A stretch of 64,000 nucleotides of DNA from Microcystis viridis FACHB-1342. GTDB lineage: Bacteria > Cyanobacteriota > Cyanobacteriia > Cyanobacteriales > Microcystaceae. The notes under the pieces are model-generated. The model was given only the letters and a program-made list of their open reading frames with translations, did not search any database and was not told the DNA's origin. Positions 28,591-38,404 of this stretch are shown here, piece by piece. The translations under genes and the position numbers were made by a program. The stretch spans positions 124,001 to 188,000 of the forward strand of contig NZ_JACJSV010000001.1 in NCBI RefSeq assembly GCF_014698335.1, read 5' to 3'. Position 1 is the stretch's first letter; each line of letters opens with the position of its first letter.

Positions 28591-28960
28591 TCATTGTACT
28601 TCTTCACAGTGGAGACGTGGGCAAGTGTCCAACTGTTGTAAACTTTCTCCCCCAACGGCAATAACTCGTAAATTCAAATTCTGCTCTAGGCTGATCATAG
28701 TCGATAACATGGCTAAATGCTTGGTTTTTGATGGTAAAGATTGGATAAAGGTTTGATCGATCGATCTTCAAACTGTCGAAGGTGTATTTATAAATATAAC
28801 TTAATCAGGAATAGCCGGCATCAAAATTATCTAAAACCAACTGCATCCCTAATTCCCGCAAGTCCCTTAAAGCTGAGTTGGCAAAGCTCTCATCCTGCAT
28901 GATGCAGTTTTCATTAATTTAGACCTGCTGCATCTCACATTTGCAGAAATACCGACTATC
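28591..28960 (-). pseudogene. Decayed EAL-domain gene fragment
   Basis: Read on the minus strand, consecutive pieces match an EAL domain. ISANV is followed after a frame change by NENCIMQDESFANSALRDL and RELGMQLVLDNFDAGYS. A TGA then stands where Ser is expected, followed by LSYIYKYTFDSLKIDRS, and, in yet another frame, VIAVGGESLQQLD and CEEVQ. At least two frameshifts, one in-frame stop and deletions make it non-functional. The order of motifs (SAN, ENC, DNF, KID, GES) matches EAL family order. Confidence 0.75.
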
Positions 28961-29250
28961 AGCAACAAACCAATACAAATGTACGGGCAACCGTCTATAA
29001 GCATACCACTTGCAAAGCTAATGCTTTCTGAACTTTGGGAGAGGTGCTTCCTCCACGGACATCTAAAACCACACACGCGGGTTGCGAATTCCTGTCCTCC
29101 CTAACGGGTTTCGGGGAGTAGAAACCCTCAAGGTCCCAGATTGAGTGATAAAATCAGAAATAAAGCCCGATTTTAGCAGAGATTTTCCCTTTAAAAATCT
29201 CAACTTAGTAAATTTACAAAAATGAGATGTACCACCGAGGAGTTCTCCCT
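28961..29250. other. Noncoding region before kinase gene
   Basis: No gene is recognised here apart from the flanking EAL remnant. A purine-rich GAGGAG lies at 29237-29242, the likely ribosome site of the downstream kinase gene. Confidence 0.45.
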
Positions 29251-30777
29251 ATGGATAGCAACCGATTAATCGAAGAATTAAAAAATCCCGACTTTTATCC
29301 TCATTCTGTCAAAATTCCCGTTGAAATTATCCAAACCCATGCTTCAATTATCTTCTTGACAGGAGATTATGCCTATAAAGTCAAGAAACCAGTTAATTAT
29401 AATTTTTTGAATTTCTCCACTTTAGAAAAGAGAAAATATTATCTAGAACAGGAACTAGAGTTAAATAAAAAAGTTGCCGACAATATCTATCTGGAAGTTT
29501 TGTCAATTAATGAAGAACAGGGTAGCATAAGTTTAAATGGAGAAGGAAAAGTGATAGAATATATTTTAAAAATGAATCAGTTTCCCCAAGAATGTTTACT
29601 CAGTAAAATTTTTGAACGGGGAGAACTAACGGAAAAAGCGATCGAGTCTTTGGCTGAAAAAGTGGCACAATTTCATCGGCAAGCTGTGAGTAATTCCTAT
29701 ATTATTCAGTTTGGTGATTTAGAAGTTATTAAACAAGCTTTTGATGAAAACTACCAACAAACCGAGAAATATATTAATTTTGTCCAAACCCAAAAACAAT
29801 ACGATGAAACAAAAGCTTATACAGATAAATTTTTCGCAGAACACCGAGATTGGTTAGAGGAAAGACAAATAAAAGGGATGATTCGCGAATGTCATGGAGA
29901 CCTACATTTAAATAATATCTGTCAGTGGCAGGGAGAAATACAATTATTTGATCGCATAGAATTTAATGAATCTTTTCGCTTCGTTGATGTCATGTATGAT
30001 CTTGCTTTTACAGCCATGGATTTAACCGCTAGGGGGAGAGAAGATTTCGCTAATTTATTTGTCAATACTTATTTAGAACAAACCGCTGACTGGGAGGGTT
30101 TAAAAGTCTTGCCTCTCTACCTGACTAGACAAGCGTATGTGAGGGCAAAAGTCAATAGTTTTCTGCTTGATGGTGACACTTTTTCTGAGAAAATTAAAGC
30201 AGATGCACAGGATTATTATCAATTAGCTTGGCAGTACACACAACCGCAGAAACCGAGATTAATTCTGATGTCGGGATTTTCTGCATCGGGTAAGAGTACC
30301 ATAGGGAAAGTAATTGCTAAAAATCTTAATGCTATTCAGATTCGTTCCGATGCAGTTCGCAAACATTTGGCTGGAATTGACTTAAATCAAACAGGAAGTC
30401 TAGATATATATAGTCTCGAAATGAGTCAAAAAACCTTCACTAGACTAGCGGAATTAGCCCGAATTTTAATAACTTTAGGTTATCCAGTTATTCTCGATGC
30501 ACGCTACGATAAATATGCTTGGCGAGAACCCTTATTAACCTATGCCCAAAATTTAAAGATTCCTTTTCATATCGTCCATTGTCACGCACCTATAGAAGTT
30601 TTAAAACAACGGATTGCCGCTAGAAAAGGCGATATTTCTGACGCTACTATCGAGGTGTTAAATGCCCAAATTGAGAAAACAGAACCTTTTAATGAAAAAG
30701 AACAACCCTATCTAATTTCCCTAGACACTACTAATCCCGATTGGCGAGAATTTTTAGAGAGTCAATTAGGTAAATAG
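29251..30777 (+). CDS. Aminoglycoside phosphotransferase-like / P-loop kinase fusion
   Basis: A 508-residue two-domain protein. The N-terminal part is an APH-like kinase with HGDLHLNN (catalytic loop) and FDRIEFN (metal-binding Asp). The C-terminal part is a gluconate-kinase-like P-loop domain with LMSGFSASGKSTIGK. This architecture occurs in many bacteria; the substrates are unknown and antibiotic resistance should not be assumed. The start is the ATG at 29251 with GAGGAG nine bases upstream. Confidence 0.87.
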   Translation: MDSNRLIEELKNPDFYPHSVKIPVEIIQTHASIIFLTGDYAYKVKKPVNYNFLNFSTLEKRKYYLEQELELNKKVADNIYLEVLSINEEQGSISLNGEGKVIEYILKMNQFPQECLLSKIFERGELTEKAIESLAEKVAQFHRQAVSNSYIIQFGDLEVIKQAFDENYQQTEKYINFVQTQKQYDETKAYTDKFFAEHRDWLEERQIKGMIRECHGDLHLNNICQWQGEIQLFDRIEFNESFRFVDVMYDLAFTAMDLTARGREDFANLFVNTYLEQTADWEGLKVLPLYLTRQAYVRAKVNSFLLDGDTFSEKIKADAQDYYQLAWQYTQPQKPRLILMSGFSASGKSTIGKVIAKNLNAIQIRSDAVRKHLAGIDLNQTGSLDIYSLEMSQKTFTRLAELARILITLGYPVILDARYDKYAWREPLLTYAQNLKIPFHIVHCHAPIEVLKQRIAARKGDISDATIEVLNAQIEKTEPFNEKEQPYLISLDTTNPDWREFLESQLGK

Positions 30778-30823
30778 GTTGATATGAATCAATGATATAA
30801 AGTAGCAAAAAGGAGAAGCGATT

Positions 30824-31387
30824 ATGAAAACTGTAGTGTTAAATCTAGAGACAGTTAATCTGACCGATGAACAATTTTATCATCTCTGTCAGGCTAATCA
30901 AACATGGAATTTAGAACGTAATCAAAAAGGAGAATTATTAATTATGCCTCCCGTGGGTGGAAATAGTGGTAATCGAGAAGCTGATTTAATTGCTGATGTA
31001 ACGATTTGGAATCGTCAAAGTAATTCTGGTAAAGTCTTTAGTTCTTCGACAATTTTTCGTTTACCAAAAGGAGGATATCGTTCTCCTGATGTTGCTTGGA
31101 TAAAACGGGAAAGATGGGAAGCTTTGAGCGCAGAAGAGCGAGAAAAGTTCCCACCTTTGTGTCCTGATTTTGTGATTGAATTACGTTCTCGTAGCGATTC
31201 CTTAACCTCTTTACGCGAAAAGATGCGCGAATATTTAGCCAGTGGTTTACGTTTGGGTTGGTTGATTAATCCTCAACAGCAGCAGGTGGAAATCTACCGA
31301 CTAAATAGCGGTGTGGAAATTATTAATTTGCCTGCGATTTTATCCGGGGAAGATGTCTTACCTGGGTTTGTTTTGAATTTAACTTAG
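30824..31387 (+). CDS. Uma2-family (DUF820) putative endonuclease
   Basis: A 187-residue protein with the PD-(D/E)XK-like Uma2 core: GYRSPDVAWIKRERW (Asp), CPDFVIELRSRSDS (Glu of ExR/K), and the SLREKMREYLASGLRLGWLI helix. Cyanobacteria, especially Microcystis and Anabaena, have dozens of copies; their role is unsettled. A good AAAGGAG lies 8 bp before the ATG. Confidence 0.92.
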   Translation: MKTVVLNLETVNLTDEQFYHLCQANQTWNLERNQKGELLIMPPVGGNSGNREADLIADVTIWNRQSNSGKVFSSSTIFRLPKGGYRSPDVAWIKRERWEALSAEEREKFPPLCPDFVIELRSRSDSLTSLREKMREYLASGLRLGWLINPQQQQVEIYRLNSGVEIINLPAILSGEDVLPGFVLNLT

Positions 31388-31626
31388 CAAGGATGACAGG
31401 GAATAACAAAGGGAATGACACCGAATCAGGATATCTTTGTCAAAACATTTCCAGAAAAGCGATCGATTGTCAGATTGAAGGTGTATAATCTCTTAAAGGC
31501 CAGCATCAAGCTACAAAGTTCTCAATATATCCCAAAAAAAACAATCAGGATTTCAGGAACAGATGCTCTGGCTACTTCTTCAAAGAAAGAAGAAACTCTC
31601 AGCCACAACATTGATATTTGTCAATA

Positions 31627-33678
31627 ATGTCCCCTAAAATTTTCAATCATCACTTTACTCCTCTTAAATCCCTCTCTCTGGGATTATTTCTCCTACAAGC
31701 TTTCACTCCCCTCACCCTAGCAGCCCCCCCGCGAGAACCGGATCAAACCGTCGGCTGTGATATTCTGGTGGTGGGTGGTGGTTTAGCCGGTGCCGGTGCG
31801 GCCTACGAAGCCTTATTATTAGGAAAAACCGTCTGTTTAACCGAGATTACCGACTGGGTGGGGGGACAGATATCTTCTCAGGGAACCTCCGCATTAGATG
31901 AAAGACGGACACAAAGAGAAAAATTATTTTTCCCGAAAGGTTATCTAGAATTTAGGGAAAGAATTAGAAAGCATTACAGCAAACAAAACCCCGGGGAATG
32001 TTGGGTAAGTGGGTCTTGTTTTTTCCCTTTTGATGGACATAAATTATTATTTCAACAGTTAGAAGACGCTGCCAAAAAAGGTAAAGGAACCCTGAAATGG
32101 TTTCCCTCCACGGTAGTCAAAGAATTAAATATTGAAACTTTACCCAATCGCGGCACTGGTCAACAGATTACCAGTGTAATTGCTATTCAACATAGTCCCG
32201 CAAAAGGTACTCCTCCCCTAAATACCGAGTTTTTATCGCAAAAAATGGCGGATATCTATCGCTACGAAAATTCTCCCCGTTTTGATAAAAAAATCCTCCG
32301 TTTTGTCTCCAAATCCTCCCAACCGAATCAATTAGCAGATTGGTATGTGATTGAAGCGACCGAAACCGGAGAAATCATCGGATTATCAGATATTCCCTAC
32401 CGTTTAGGGGTCGATAAGCGCAGTTATCTCGAACCTTCTTCCTCTAGCGTCACTGGCGACCCCTACTGTACCCAAGGCTTTACCTATACCTTCGCCATGG
32501 AGGAAACAGAAAAACCACAAACCCACGAGAAACCCGTTTATTATGAACGCTATGCCCCCTATTTTAGCTATGAATTGCCGCGATTAGCCGATTTTGACCT
32601 AGTTTTCACCTATCGTCGTATCTGGAGTCCGCAACTGGGTAAAGAGAAAACCTTTGGGGGAATTACTTTTACCGAACCCGTCCCGGGGGATATTTCCATG
32701 CAGAATTGGACCTGGGGAAATGATTACCGTCCGGGGACTGCGAAGGATAACTTTATCTACACCCGTGAACAGTTGCAAGAGTTAGGACAGTTATCTCCGG
32801 GGGGATGGATGGGAGGATTACGCACAGAAACCCTCGCAAGGGGCGAAGAACACGCCATTTCCTACTATTATTGGTTAGTAGAAGGAACCACCGATTCCCA
32901 GTTAGGGGACGGGGTAAAAGTTCCCCATTTGAATAACCGTTATCTGTCTGGTTTTGATTCTCCCATGGGAACTGCCCACGGTTTGTCAAAATATCCCTAT
33001 ATTCGGGAAGCAAGACGGATTATCGGTCGTCCTTCCCTGACTTTCCCCACTGGTTTTACCGTCACAGAAATCGATATTTCCCGACAAAATTTTCAAAGCG
33101 ATTTCTATCGTCAAAATCTTTCCCCGGCAGAATATCGGCGCTTAATTGCCACCTTGGCAAGATTAGAGGGATTTTCCGTACTTGATGGCACATTATCCCC
33201 CGATCAGGCCGTTAAACGCAAGCGATCGACTATTTACCCCGATTCCGTCGGTATCGGTCACTATGCGATTGATTTTCATCCCTGCATGACGGAACATCCC
33301 CCCGAAAAACCGGGTAATACAGAAAAAGCAGGAGAAAGACAGGGACAGGGCCAAGCTTACCCCTTCGAGATCCCTTTAAGGGCTATAATTCCCCAAAAAA
33401 TCGATAATTTACTGATAGCGGGTAAAAGTATCGCTCTCAGTCATATTGCCGCGGCCGCCTATCGTGTCCATTCCTTCGAGTGGTCCTCTGGGGTAGCTGC
33501 TGGCATCACGGCAGTGTATGCTTTAAATAATAATGTACTGCCCTATCAATTAGTAGAAAGTGATTTTCTCATCGGGAATAAACAACTGCGAGAATTACGG
33601 CAAAAAATCGACGCTAGTGGTAATCCCACTGTGTTCCCCGATGCCTCAATTTTCCGGTCGATGGATAATTGGTATTAA
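31627..33678 (+). CDS. Exported FAD-dependent oxidoreductase
   Basis: A 683-residue flavoprotein. The N-terminus looks like a signal peptide (SLGLFLLQAFTPLTLAAPP). It is followed at once by an FAD Rossmann motif, CDILVVGGGLAGAGAAYEAL. The C-terminal FAD contact region reads DNLLIAGKSIALSHIAAAAYRVHS. It belongs to the FAD-dependent oxidoreductase family (FAD_oxidored type) of unknown substrate. Having a flavin domain behind a signal peptide implies folding before export (Tat) or a membrane-anchored form; no twin Arg is visible in the first residues. The start is the ATG at 31627. Confidence 0.85.
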   Translation: MSPKIFNHHFTPLKSLSLGLFLLQAFTPLTLAAPPREPDQTVGCDILVVGGGLAGAGAAYEALLLGKTVCLTEITDWVGGQISSQGTSALDERRTQREKLFFPKGYLEFRERIRKHYSKQNPGECWVSGSCFFPFDGHKLLFQQLEDAAKKGKGTLKWFPSTVVKELNIETLPNRGTGQQITSVIAIQHSPAKGTPPLNTEFLSQKMADIYRYENSPRFDKKILRFVSKSSQPNQLADWYVIEATETGEIIGLSDIPYRLGVDKRSYLEPSSSSVTGDPYCTQGFTYTFAMEETEKPQTHEKPVYYERYAPYFSYELPRLADFDLVFTYRRIWSPQLGKEKTFGGITFTEPVPGDISMQNWTWGNDYRPGTAKDNFIYTREQLQELGQLSPGGWMGGLRTETLARGEEHAISYYYWLVEGTTDSQLGDGVKVPHLNNRYLSGFDSPMGTAHGLSKYPYIREARRIIGRPSLTFPTGFTVTEIDISRQNFQSDFYRQNLSPAEYRRLIATLARLEGFSVLDGTLSPDQAVKRKRSTIYPDSVGIGHYAIDFHPCMTEHPPEKPGNTEKAGERQGQGQAYPFEIPLRAIIPQKIDNLLIAGKSIALSHIAAAAYRVHSFEWSSGVAAGITAVYALNNNVLPYQLVESDFLIGNKQLRELRQKIDASGNPTVFPDASIFRSMDNWY

Positions 33679-33846
33679 TTAGGGTCTGCTGAAAAAGTTT
33701 GTTGGTGGGGTTAGGGTGCAGGGTCTGGGGTTTTAAGCTAAGACGCATTTTAACCCCCCTATCCTTAGATTGGCTGAATCTCCCCCAATCCCTTTACTGT
33801 TGCAAGAGTGCCTCATCTCAACAAGTAATTTAAGTGGGTGGGCAGC
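33679..33846. other. Intergenic gap with MITE-end-like sequence
   Basis: AGGGTCTGCTGAAAAAG just after the FAD gene stop resembles the left end of the 14152 element (TAGGGTTTGCTGAATAAA). It may be a diverged end. No gene. Confidence 0.35.
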
Positions 33847-36800
33847 TTACACTTTGTCGCCGCGAAGTATTTTGAATATATCAGTGACAATTCTGTTTCT
33901 AATTTCCTCTAAAGAACCTGATTTGCCAGAATTTTTCTGACTTTCCAAGTAACTTTTAACCCCTTTAAATTGTTGTTCTAGATGACCACTATAGCGATTT
34001 TGTCCCAAAGAATAATCAGGATTATTCGATCTTATAATAGTTTGAGCATCGTGTAAATCATTCAAAAGATAGGCGACCTCTGGCCAATAGCTACTATATT
34101 TTTCGTAGTTATACAAAAAGAGAATTACTCGACAGGTTGCCGCAAAAATTTTCCCTTTAGCGGTAAACTGAGTTAACCGGTGAGGATATAAGCCTCTAAT
34201 TTGAAAATCTTCGGGCATTTTTTGATCTTTATTTGGCTTTTGCTCGGTAAATATTCGCTGAAGATAGGTTTTTTCTCCTCTTTTTTCATCCACTGTTCCC
34301 TCAGATGCAATTGCCGCTCCTAAAGTAAACCTTTTCATCGCCATACGAATACGTTCTTCTAATCCTTCTTCCTGATTATCTTTACAAAGTTCCACCAGTC
34401 CCAACCCAAATAAAAGAAGACTAGCGTGAATACCAAATAAATAAACTTTATTATCTGAATTTGAGTCAAGGTAAGTTAATGCTGACATGGGTAGCTGTAT
34501 AATTTTTTCTTGAATACCAAATATTTCTTCAATACTAAATGAAGAAGCTTTATTGTCTGGATTGTCTGGCATAGTTGGCTGTGTAATTTCTTCTTGAGAT
34601 TGACTAGATTCATTAAATGTTTTTTGAATTTTTTGATAAAACTCGTCTAAGTTTCTGCTGCCCTTTCCGATTTCAATAGTTTTTTGATAAAACTCGTCTA
34701 AGTGGCTGCTGCCCTTTCCGATTTCAATAATTGGGGGAATGGTTTGCACATAAATATCATTGTATTGCTCATAAAATATAATAGTCGAATCCGGTTTTAA
34801 TCCACTAAACTCTGTTTTCTGTTTACCACTATAATTTTTTATCTGTTGATAAGATTTTCTGCCTCGCTCTCCATAACAATCAAGAGCATTTTTAATTAAA
34901 CGTTCGGCCCATTCTAGACAATTTTGGCGGCTAAATTTTCCCTTTAATAGCTTGGTGTCTCCGACATAGGCGGTGATTAAATAAGACCAAATTTGATACA
35001 CTGTCCAGTAAGCATAGTAATTAGCATCACCGTCTCTAGCCGCATAAATACGAGCTTTTTCTAAGAGACGAAGAGGTTCAATTAATAAATGAGTTTTGGG
35101 ATTGGGTAATTGAGCAATGTAAGGGAAAAAGATATAAATTTTAGCGCGGTGAGAATAGATACGAGATAGATAATAGAAAAAAGGATGAGCATTAGTTTGA
35201 GAGTATTCACCAATGATTGCGTATTCTTTCAAATATTCCTGCAAATATTCTTCAGCAGTGTTCAAACATTCTTCAGCTTTACGAATTGCAGAACCCCTTT
35301 CTTGATGGTCACGCTCCTCATCTTCAAGGTCTGTATAAAAATGATAATCAAATAGACAGATATAGTAGAGACTAACTAATAGTTTATCGTCTAGTCGTCC
35401 CTTTTCGATATGGGGTTTAATAACCTCAAGATATTTTTGGGCAATACGATAGAGACCCTCTTGAAGATATACTTGAATAATTGCCAAATGTGCTTCATAG
35501 GCCACCATACTCCAAGCTTGATTATTATTAACTTCCTTGAAATTTCTCTCATCCCAATTGCGATATTTATCCTTAAACAGCTTTTTTTCTAAATAATCTT
35601 GCATAGCCCTGAGAGAGAAAGGGTAGAATTTTATCCATTTTTCTGCTTTTTCTAGTATGTATTTTTCCTCAATTCTCTGACAAAGTTGTTGTAGATATTG
35701 CTGAGAATCAATTGCCGTTTTTTCAATGGCTCTCAGTCGAGCATGAAGGGCAGACTTAGCGGCAGATTCTAGAAGATCAAATCCATAAAATTCTCCTGTT
35801 GCTAATTCTTGATCGGCGACAATTTGATTATAATTAATTTCACCTTCTAGAGATTTTTTCACATCTTCCTGTTTGCATAACTTAACCAGAGAATAAGACC
35901 AAACAGCACTATTTCTTGTATTGCCAATCACTTTATCTTCACTGACTATTTTTTGGGTGACAGGTAGATATCCTTGCTTTTTCAAAATATCTATCCCCTC
36001 AAACAAAAATCGATTAATTGCGGTGGTGATATGAGCGATAGGACTGCCTACACCTACCACTTCTTCACAAAATTCTAATCGACTGTTTGATTCTTCTTGC
36101 TTGAAAAATTGGCTGATTTCTTTTTCTTCTAAGGTTGGTTTTGGTTTCCAGTTCTCTGGGGGATAGACATAAAAATACACTCGCACCCTATAGGCTATCT
36201 GTTTTTCTAATCCTTGAGCATAATACTCATTTTCGTCTTCAGGATCATCGAGAAAATCGGTATTGATTAAACCTGTTTTGCCTCGGTATAATTTTAGGGG
36301 CAGAGGTTTGACCTTCTCAATTTCTAAATAGTCGATATAAACGGGAAATTTATCTCCTAATAAATTATTTTTAATAATTGAATTGCTCAGGCTTTCCAAA
36401 AAGAGATTGGATATGGAATCGCTAGTTAAATTATTCTGAACAAAATCTGGACATTGCCCGACAACAGTTTTAATTTGTCTGAGTCCAGCTTGAAATTCTG
36501 TCCGGCTCACTTCTCTTAAAATCTTATCAACCAAATCCTTGATAATTTCCTGCTCCGAGCCTGTTGATAAATGCTGATAATATTTTTTTAATCGGGGTTG
36601 AATATACTCTATAATCTGATTAACTAGGTTTAAAGATTCATCTAGATTTTGATTATCATTTGGGCCAAGGGATTTTAGGTAACTGTGTTGTTGTTTTTGG
36701 GAACTGTATAGATTAATGGCCTGTTTATAAAAGCTAACAACGTCTAGGGAATCCTGCTGTATTTCATCGGTAATGATCTCTTTTAACTGCTCAAGTAAAC

Positions 36801-37245
36801 CAGCTTCGGGATGAACAAGTAATTTCAATTTATCCCTTTCATCCAGAGATAACTGTGCATATTTTTTGAGAACTCGTTGTTTTTCTTGTTGGGTAAACTT
36901 ATTGATCATTTTCTGGGCTAAACTATCCTTATTTTTGGCTGACTCTCCTTGCCAATAAGCCTCCAGTGAGCTAAGAATAGTAACTAATTTCCCCAAGCTT
37001 AAACTGGGTACCCGCTCCTCGCGTTCCTTTTCTTGGTAACGCTCTCCCATCACCGAACGCAGCACTCGCCGGACAAAAATGCGATTTTGTCCCCATTGTT
37101 TGGCTATTTTGTACTCATTCGGTTTGGGACTATCCTCACTAATGTCCAAATCGGTCAAATTGTTGAGGAGATGCAAATACACCGCAGCATCTCTTTTTCG
37201 GTCTTCATCGCTTTGTCTTTGATTTTCTGTGTCCAGATCGCTCAT
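33847..37245 (-). CDS. Large helical protein of unknown function (1132 aa)
   Basis: I do not recognise this protein. It is mostly alpha-helical, with charged N-terminal segments (SLSLGKLVTILSSLEAYWQ) and a central region of TPR-like helix pairs (EAHLAIIQVYLQEGLYRIA, YYICLFDYHFYTDL). A tandem 17-residue repeat near residues 835-870 reads IEIGKGSxxLDEFYQKT. There is no signal peptide, membrane segment or catalytic motif that I can see. Its first ~30 codons and upstream region occur again ~1.25 kb away, around a two-gene cassette. It is oriented opposite to the neighbouring plus-strand genes, so the shared upstream region is a divergent promoter. It is the anchor of an accessory island. Confidence 0.85.
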   Translation of the reverse strand: MSDLDTENQRQSDEDRKRDAAVYLHLLNNLTDLDISEDSPKPNEYKIAKQWGQNRIFVRRVLRSVMGERYQEKEREERVPSLSLGKLVTILSSLEAYWQGESAKNKDSLAQKMINKFTQQEKQRVLKKYAQLSLDERDKLKLLVHPEAGLLEQLKEIITDEIQQDSLDVVSFYKQAINLYSSQKQQHSYLKSLGPNDNQNLDESLNLVNQIIEYIQPRLKKYYQHLSTGSEQEIIKDLVDKILREVSRTEFQAGLRQIKTVVGQCPDFVQNNLTSDSISNLFLESLSNSIIKNNLLGDKFPVYIDYLEIEKVKPLPLKLYRGKTGLINTDFLDDPEDENEYYAQGLEKQIAYRVRVYFYVYPPENWKPKPTLEEKEISQFFKQEESNSRLEFCEEVVGVGSPIAHITTAINRFLFEGIDILKKQGYLPVTQKIVSEDKVIGNTRNSAVWSYSLVKLCKQEDVKKSLEGEINYNQIVADQELATGEFYGFDLLESAAKSALHARLRAIEKTAIDSQQYLQQLCQRIEEKYILEKAEKWIKFYPFSLRAMQDYLEKKLFKDKYRNWDERNFKEVNNNQAWSMVAYEAHLAIIQVYLQEGLYRIAQKYLEVIKPHIEKGRLDDKLLVSLYYICLFDYHFYTDLEDEERDHQERGSAIRKAEECLNTAEEYLQEYLKEYAIIGEYSQTNAHPFFYYLSRIYSHRAKIYIFFPYIAQLPNPKTHLLIEPLRLLEKARIYAARDGDANYYAYWTVYQIWSYLITAYVGDTKLLKGKFSRQNCLEWAERLIKNALDCYGERGRKSYQQIKNYSGKQKTEFSGLKPDSTIIFYEQYNDIYVQTIPPIIEIGKGSSHLDEFYQKTIEIGKGSRNLDEFYQKIQKTFNESSQSQEEITQPTMPDNPDNKASSFSIEEIFGIQEKIIQLPMSALTYLDSNSDNKVYLFGIHASLLLFGLGLVELCKDNQEEGLEERIRMAMKRFTLGAAIASEGTVDEKRGEKTYLQRIFTEQKPNKDQKMPEDFQIRGLYPHRLTQFTAKGKIFAATCRVILFLYNYEKYSSYWPEVAYLLNDLHDAQTIIRSNNPDYSLGQNRYSGHLEQQFKGVKSYLESQKNSGKSGSLEEIRNRIVTDIFKILRGDKV
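34640..34737 (-). repeat. 51-bp tandem repeat inside 1132-aa gene
   Basis: Two adjacent copies encode IEIGKGSSHLDEFYQKT and IEIGKGSRNLDEFYQK. The DNA copies are almost identical, pointing to a recent in-frame duplication. Confidence 0.8.
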
Positions 37246-37525
37246 AGGTTTAGATGTTACTCTGATGATTTAGCCCTAGATGCCCGTTTTGATCAATAGT
37301 TATGTTCATATAATACAGGCTAATCTGGGGGATGTGCATAAAAAATCTGCATTAATTTTTGTAAACCTTGTTAAAATTATCGGTAATTGGTTTGTTAGCC
37401 TTCGTAGTGAAACCCTGTAGATGTAGGAAAGAGGTTGCTGATGACGGAAGAGACCGATAGGGTATCCATCACTGAACTGGTGAGGGCGGCTTTTTATATG
37501 TGCATTTTCTACGCTAATACATGAA
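37156..37525. repeat. Long direct repeat, copy 1
   Basis: About 370 bp matching 38405-38759 in the same orientation at very high identity. It spans the first 30 codons of the 1132-aa gene and ~280 bp of upstream DNA. Copy 2 has an 18-bp deletion near its start. A second patch of similarity (TTTTAT-CGTTTTTGTAACAC) recurs further on at 37588-37607 and 38858-38878. Confidence 0.9.
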
Positions 37526-37674
37526 GAGTATGTACATCTTGACCATTGTTCAGTTTTTTGACAACATAGTTGGACGACGTGATATATTTTATACCGTTTT
37601 TGTAACACTTTGTAACACCTTTGCTCAGACCAAACTAGATTTGGTTGAATTTGCACTTAATGTATGAAGGGTAG
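37526..37674. other. Upstream region of membrane cassette
   Basis: Noncoding, with GTTTTTGTAACACTTTGTAACACC, a short direct repeat of TTGTAACAC, ahead of the first cassette gene. AAGGGTAG precedes that gene's ATG and could act as ribosome site. Confidence 0.4.
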
Positions 37675-38070
37675 ATGTTGCGGAAAATAATTCAATGGAT
37701 TATCTTTGGGGTTGTATTAGCAATTGTTCCACTTGTAGTAGCACTTTTAATTAGAGCTACTCGGGGACAATCCACTGAACTTGTTGATTTGTTGAGAAAC
37801 GGTGAACTGTTTCTCGTAACGGCCGGTATTGTGGGTGCTGCTATTGGGGATCTTTTAGGAGGCAATAGAACTCAACCTATCTTTGAGCTATTCTCTGGAG
37901 GTGCGTGCGTTTTAATCTTGGTTGTTTCTTCCATATTATATGCCGATGTTTCCGCTGCTCATGCGTCCCAACAAACAGTGAATATTGCTGTAATTGAAAG
38001 ATCTTCACTATGGCTATTTTCTGGGGGTGTTGTTTCGAGTTTCTTCTGTGTCGTTTTTTCGGAGCTATAG
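37675..38070 (+). CDS. Small polytopic membrane protein, cassette gene 1
   Basis: A 131-residue hydrophobic protein with about four predicted helices (WIIFGVVLAIVPLVVALLI, LFLVTAGIVGAAIGDLLGG, GACVLILVVSSILYADV, LWLFSGGVVSSFFCVVF). It has no recognised domain. The start ATG has an AAGG six bases upstream. It is followed by a second small membrane gene 4 bp after its stop, so they are surely one transcript, and both lie between the direct repeats. Confidence 0.7.
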   Translation: MLRKIIQWIIFGVVLAIVPLVVALLIRATRGQSTELVDLLRNGELFLVTAGIVGAAIGDLLGGNRTQPIFELFSGGACVLILVVSSILYADVSAAHASQQTVNIAVIERSSLWLFSGGVVSSFFCVVFSEL

Positions 38071-38074
38071 TTTT

Positions 38075-38368
38075 ATGGAGACGATCGCAATAGTAACATC
38101 CTTATTAGCTATTTGCAGTTCAGCGATTTCCTTAATTGCAAAATATAGATTCCAGAGGCGAGAACGAAATAATCCAAAAATGCTCAATAAAAAGTCAGCA
38201 GAAGGGCAGCGGCAGCAACAATTGAGGCAAATGGAAGAGAAAATAGAGTTAATGCGCTCATTTTCTAGTTCTAAGAGTGGTGACATGAGTGAGTATAAAA
38301 AACTCGCGCTCGACATAAGCGATTCTGCTTCTCGAATTGTAGATGAGTTAGAATCAGACAAGTTTTAG
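38075..38368 (+). CDS. Small membrane-anchored coiled-coil protein, cassette gene 2
   Basis: A 97-residue protein with one N-terminal hydrophobic helix (IAIVTSLLAICSSAISLIA). A charged helical tail follows (EGQRQQQLRQMEEKIELM and SEYKKLALDISDSASRIVDEL). The tail probably faces the cytoplasm. The ATG lies 4 bp after the stop of cassette gene 1. No family recognised. Pairing of a polytopic membrane protein and a small anchored coiled coil could be a toxin/immunity or sensor pair, but the sequence does not say which. Confidence 0.65.
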   Translation: METIAIVTSLLAICSSAISLIAKYRFQRRERNNPKMLNKKSAEGQRQQQLRQMEEKIELMRSFSSSKSGDMSEYKKLALDISDSASRIVDELESDKF

Positions 38369-38404
38369 CAACACAATTCCTAACCCGTAGTAATCTGCAC
38401 CCAA

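Noticed and set aside
28867-29076. Minus-strand 69-codon frame
   Set aside because: It overlaps the frameshifted EAL remnant, and its only meaningful part is the SAN motif of that pseudogene.
31415-31627. Possible 70-aa gene between the Uma2 and FAD genes
   Set aside because: No homology, weak start context, and the composition looks noncoding.
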